Shown piece after piece: positions 6,754-9,016 of a stretch of 9,016 nt of DNA. Position 1 is the stretch's first letter, and the number at the start of each line of letters is the position of its first letter. Below the pieces are notes generated by a model. That model was not told where the DNA came from, ran no database searches, and worked only from the letters and a program-made list of their open reading frames with translations. The stretch lies in NCBI GenBank assembly GCA_007133445.1, contig SLMR01000049.1:1-9016 (forward strand), read 5' to 3'. Both the position numbers and the translations under genes were made by a program. Origin of the DNA: Aquisalimonas sp. GTDB taxonomy: Bacteria; Pseudomonadota; Gammaproteobacteria; Nitrococcales; Aquisalimonadaceae.

Positions 6754-8070
6754 ATGAATGCGGTTAAACTGGCCAACGGCCTCCTGGAATCGGTGGAGAC
6801 TTGTAGCACGGACGAGTTGCGCGCGTTGCAGTTGCAGCGCCTGCGCTGGACTCTGAACCATGCCTACAAGAACGTTCCCTTCTATCGGGAAAGCTTTGAC
6901 GCGGCCGGGGTGCATCCGTCGGATCTGGAGACGCTTGAGGACCTGGCGAAGTTTCCATTCACGTTGAAGAGTGATTTGCGGGACAATTACCCGTTCGGCA
7001 TGGTGGCCACGCCCATGGAGGATGTGGTGCGAATCCACGCATCCAGTGGCACGACCGGGCGCCCTACCGTGGTGACTTACACCCAGAATGACATCGACAT
7101 GTGGTCCGACCTGGTGGCCCGCTCCCTGCGTGCCGCCGGGGTGACATCCAGCGATATCGTTCAGGTGTCCTACGGTTACGGCCTGTTCACCGGTGGTCTG
7201 GGGGCGCATTACGGCGCCGAACGCCTCGGTTGCGCGGTAATCCCCATGTCAGGCGGGCAGACCGAGAAGCAGGTTCAGTTGATCCGGGACTTTCAGCCTA
7301 CGGCCATCATGGTGACGCCGTCCTACATGCTGAACATCGCGGACGAGTTCGAGCGCCAGGGGTTGGATCCCCGCAAGTCCTCGTTGCGCGTTGGCATTTT
7401 TGGCGCCGAGCCCTGGACCAATGCCATGCGCGAGGAAATCGAGGAGCGCATGGGCATCGACGCGGTGGACATCTACGGCCTGTCGGAAGTCATGGGCCCC
7501 GGTGTTGCCCAGGAGTGCCTGGAGACCAAGGACGGGCCCACCATCTGGGAGGACTTCTTCTTACCCGAGATCATCGACCCGGACACCGGAGAGGTGCTCC
7601 CGGACGGGGAGGAGGGGGAGCTGGTGTTCACCAGTCTGGCCAAGGAGGCCTTCCCGATCATCCGGTACCGAAGCCGGGATCTCAGTCGTCTCCTGCCAGG
7701 CACGGCCCGCACCATGCGGCGCATGGATCGGATTACCGGCCGTAGCGATGACATGCTGATCATTCGCGGGGTCAACGTTTTCCCGTCCCAGATCGAGGAG
7801 CGCATATGCGCCCACGGCGGCCTTGCGCCGCATTACCAGCTCGAAGTCAGCCGCGACGGTAATGTGGACAAGCTTGCGGTCAAGGTTGAACCCCAGCCAT
7901 CCAGGGGCCAGCTGACGGAGACGGACAGGAAAGCGCTCGGGCAGGAGTTGGCGCAATCCATCAAGTCGTACGTTGGGGTCACCGCTGCAATCGAAATCGT
8001 GAATGTCGGGGATGTCGAGCGTTCCCAGGGCAAGGCAAAACGGGTGGTGGATCTGCGGCCAAAGGCTTGA
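6754..8070 (+). CDS. paaK: PaaK: phenylacetate-CoA ligase (AMP-forming)
   Basis: This 438-residue adenylate-forming enzyme activates phenylacetate with ATP and CoA to phenylacetyl-CoA, the first step of the aerobic pathway and the inducer that releases PaaX. Motifs are the N-terminal LNHAYKNVPFYRESFDAAGV (34-53) typical of PaaK, the P-loop SSGTTGRP (97-104), FGAEPW (216-221), the A5 motif YGLSEVMGPGVAQEC (241-255), RYRSRDL with D309, GRSDDMLIIRGVNVFPSQIE (329-348), and the C-terminal SQGKAKRV (424-431) with the lysine expected near 427-429. The length matches the family. ATG 6754 is preferred because GGAGGAG (6738-6744) precedes it by 9 bases. An in-frame TTG at 6736 overlaps that ribosome site and is unlikely. 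The next gene, paaX, starts 88 bp after the stop. Confidence 0.95.
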   Translation: MNAVKLANGLLESVETCSTDELRALQLQRLRWTLNHAYKNVPFYRESFDAAGVHPSDLETLEDLAKFPFTLKSDLRDNYPFGMVATPMEDVVRIHASSGTTGRPTVVTYTQNDIDMWSDLVARSLRAAGVTSSDIVQVSYGYGLFTGGLGAHYGAERLGCAVIPMSGGQTEKQVQLIRDFQPTAIMVTPSYMLNIADEFERQGLDPRKSSLRVGIFGAEPWTNAMREEIEERMGIDAVDIYGLSEVMGPGVAQECLETKDGPTIWEDFFLPEIIDPDTGEVLPDGEEGELVFTSLAKEAFPIIRYRSRDLSRLLPGTARTMRRMDRITGRSDDMLIIRGVNVFPSQIEERICAHGGLAPHYQLEVSRDGNVDKLAVKVEPQPSRGQLTETDRKALGQELAQSIKSYVGVTAAIEIVNVGDVERSQGKAKRVVDLRPKA

Positions 8071-8158
8071 ATCATGGCTGATTGTACGTCCTGCCGCGCG
8101 GGGTGTGTTAACGTGCGGCCGCCCGGCGGCAACGGTAAGGTGACATTACGGGACAGCC
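8071..8158 (+). promoter_or_regulatory. paaK-paaX spacer with possible operator half sites
   Basis: This 88-bp gap has no U-tract terminator; a 5-bp stem GCCGC/GCGGC near 8118-8130 lacks a T-run. TGTGTTA at 8104-8110 matches the reverse complement of the right operator arm at 5343-5354 over 7 bases. ACATTA at 8143-8148 matches the outer end of that arm, at a similar separation. The ribosome site before paaX is weak (GGGA around 8150). The spacer may carry a weak internal promoter under PaaX autoregulation, but read-through from paaG is equally plausible. Confidence 0.25.
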
Positions 8159-9016
8159 ATGTCGACTAAGAAGACTGTGAGTGAACTGGTAGAGCGTTTG
8201 ACCGTGGAGCGTCCCGTCCGCGCAAGATCGCTGATTATCACCGTTTACGGCGATGCCATTGCGCCCCGTGGCGGGACGGTATGGCTCGGCAGTCTCATCG
8301 AATTGCTCGAACCGCTGGGCCTGAGTGATCGGTTGGTGCGGACCTCGGTGAATCGTCTGTCCAAGGAGGGCTGGTTGACGTCCACGCAGATCGGCCGCCG
8401 CAGCTACTACAGTCTTACCCGCCGTGGTTGGCGAAGTTTCGAGAAGGCCTATCAGCGGGTTTACCACGAGCCCCATCGGGAGTGGGACGGTGAATGGATG
8501 CTCGTCCTGACGTCCGGCGTCGCCCCTGCCGAGCGTGAGTCCTTGCGTCGGGAGCTTGGCAATCTAGGGTTTGGTGTTCTCGCGCCCGGCGTCCTCGCTC
8601 ACCCGCTACCACCCCGGGAAGCCGTGACAGCGACGCTACAGGACCTGGAGCTGTCCGAAGACGTCATTGTCATGCGGGCTCAACACGAGGGGTTGCCGAC
8701 TTCCGGGCCTATGAACCGGCTTGTCCGTGAGGTCTGGAGCCTCGATGAGCTGAGCAAGCAGTATGCGCTGTTCCTGGATCATTTCCGGCCGGTCTGGAGG
8801 GCGATGAGCTCGGCCAAACGCCTGGATCCACGGCACTGCTTCCTGGTGCGCACGCTGTTGATCCACGAGATCCGTCGCCTGCTGCTGCGTGATCCGCAGC
8901 TGCCGGAGGACGTGCTTCCGGCCGATTGGAGCGGTTCCTCCGCTCGCCTCCTGTGCCGGAACCTGTACCGCCTGACCTTCCGCCAGGCCGAGTCCCATCT
9001 GAGTCGCACACTGCGA
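8159..9016 (+). CDS. paaX: PaaX: phenylacetyl-CoA-responsive repressor (3' end cut by window)
   Basis: There are 286 codons from ATG 8159 to the last base with no stop; PaaX proteins are usually about 300-320 residues, so only a short C-terminal piece is missing. PaaX is a transcriptional repressor of paa promoters that is released by phenylacetyl-CoA. The N-terminal winged-helix segment is clear: RARSLIITVYGDAIAPRGG (21-39), then VWLGSLIELLEPLGLSDRLVRTS (41-63), and VNRLSKEGWLTSTQIGRRSYYSLTRRG with the aromatic wing. The central PaaX-type domain follows, with EWDGEWMLVLTSG (108-120) and RRELGNLGFGVLAPGVLAHP (about 129-148). A helical C-terminal domain with HFRPVW and HEIRRLLLRDPQLPEDVLPADW completes the family pattern. 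Unlike E. coli, where paaX is followed by paaY, it ends the visible rightward unit. Confidence 0.95.
   Translation, partial: MSTKKTVSELVERLTVERPVRARSLIITVYGDAIAPRGGTVWLGSLIELLEPLGLSDRLVRTSVNRLSKEGWLTSTQIGRRSYYSLTRRGWRSFEKAYQRVYHEPHREWDGEWMLVLTSGVAPAERESLRRELGNLGFGVLAPGVLAHPLPPREAVTATLQDLELSEDVIVMRAQHEGLPTSGPMNRLVREVWSLDELSKQYALFLDHFRPVWRAMSSAKRLDPRHCFLVRTLLIHEIRRLLLRDPQLPEDVLPADWSGSSARLLCRNLYRLTFRQAESHLSRTLR

Noticed and set aside
6202..7209. Minus-strand open frame of 335 codons over paaI and paaK
   Set aside because: It is a shadow of two well-conserved genes and contains no recognisable domain.
8115..8132. GC-rich stem GCCGC/GCGGC before paaX as a terminator
   Set aside because: The stem is only 5 bp and no T-run follows, so it does not meet the pattern of an intrinsic terminator.
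1..9016. CRISPR arrays, tRNA/rRNA genes, insertion sequences, toxin or defence genes
   Set aside because: No regularly spaced repeats, tRNA-like folds, transposase motifs or terminal inverted repeats were seen; nearly every base belongs to recognisable metabolic genes.

Overview
This is a GC-rich proteobacterial window (roughly 60-65% GC by eye). Protein resemblances point to a gammaproteobacterium, possibly a halophilic or marine lineage, but the genus cannot be fixed from the sequence. Almost all of it is a phenylacetate (phenylacetyl-CoA / paa) catabolic locus, arranged as two divergent transcription units around a control region at about 5083-5423.

Leftward unit, read from the control region on the minus strand: paaN (ring-opening semialdehyde dehydrogenase, 555 aa), paaY (gamma-carbonic-anhydrase-fold thioesterase, 206 aa), a PaaF-type enoyl-CoA hydratase (260 aa, overlapping paaY by 4 bp), and an NDP-forming acyl-CoA ligase-like gene that runs towards the left edge. 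Rightward unit: paaG (epoxide/oxepin isomerase, 263 aa), paaI (hotdog thioesterase, 156 aa), paaK (phenylacetate-CoA ligase, 438 aa) and paaX (repressor, cut by the right edge after 286 codons).

Together the genes cover activation of phenylacetate to its CoA ester (PaaK), isomerisation of the ring epoxide to oxepin-CoA (PaaG), oxidation of the ring-opened aldehyde (PaaN), one later beta-oxidation hydration (PaaF), removal of dead-end CoA esters (PaaI, PaaY) and control by phenylacetyl-CoA (PaaX). The ring epoxidase paaABCDE, the dehydrogenase paaH, the thiolase paaJ and a separate MaoC-type oxepin-CoA hydrolase are not in the window. PaaN here has no hydratase domain, so a hydrolase must be supplied from elsewhere.

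The control region holds back-to-back sigma70-like promoters. A 12-bp imperfect inverted repeat (10/12 matching) places one arm on the leftward -10 and the other on the rightward -35, which fits a shared PaaX operator.

The left edge is anomalous. Bases 2-142 on the plus strand read as a piece of a YejA-type peptide-binding lipoprotein/SBP. The ligase gene on the minus strand loses resemblance to its family at the same place (about 134-148), about 100 residues before its expected end. This is either a real rearrangement or a chimeric assembly join.

No RNA genes, CRISPR arrays, insertion sequences or convincing rho-independent terminators were seen. I do not see an undescribed system: the locus is a recognisable paa cluster with an unusual layout.
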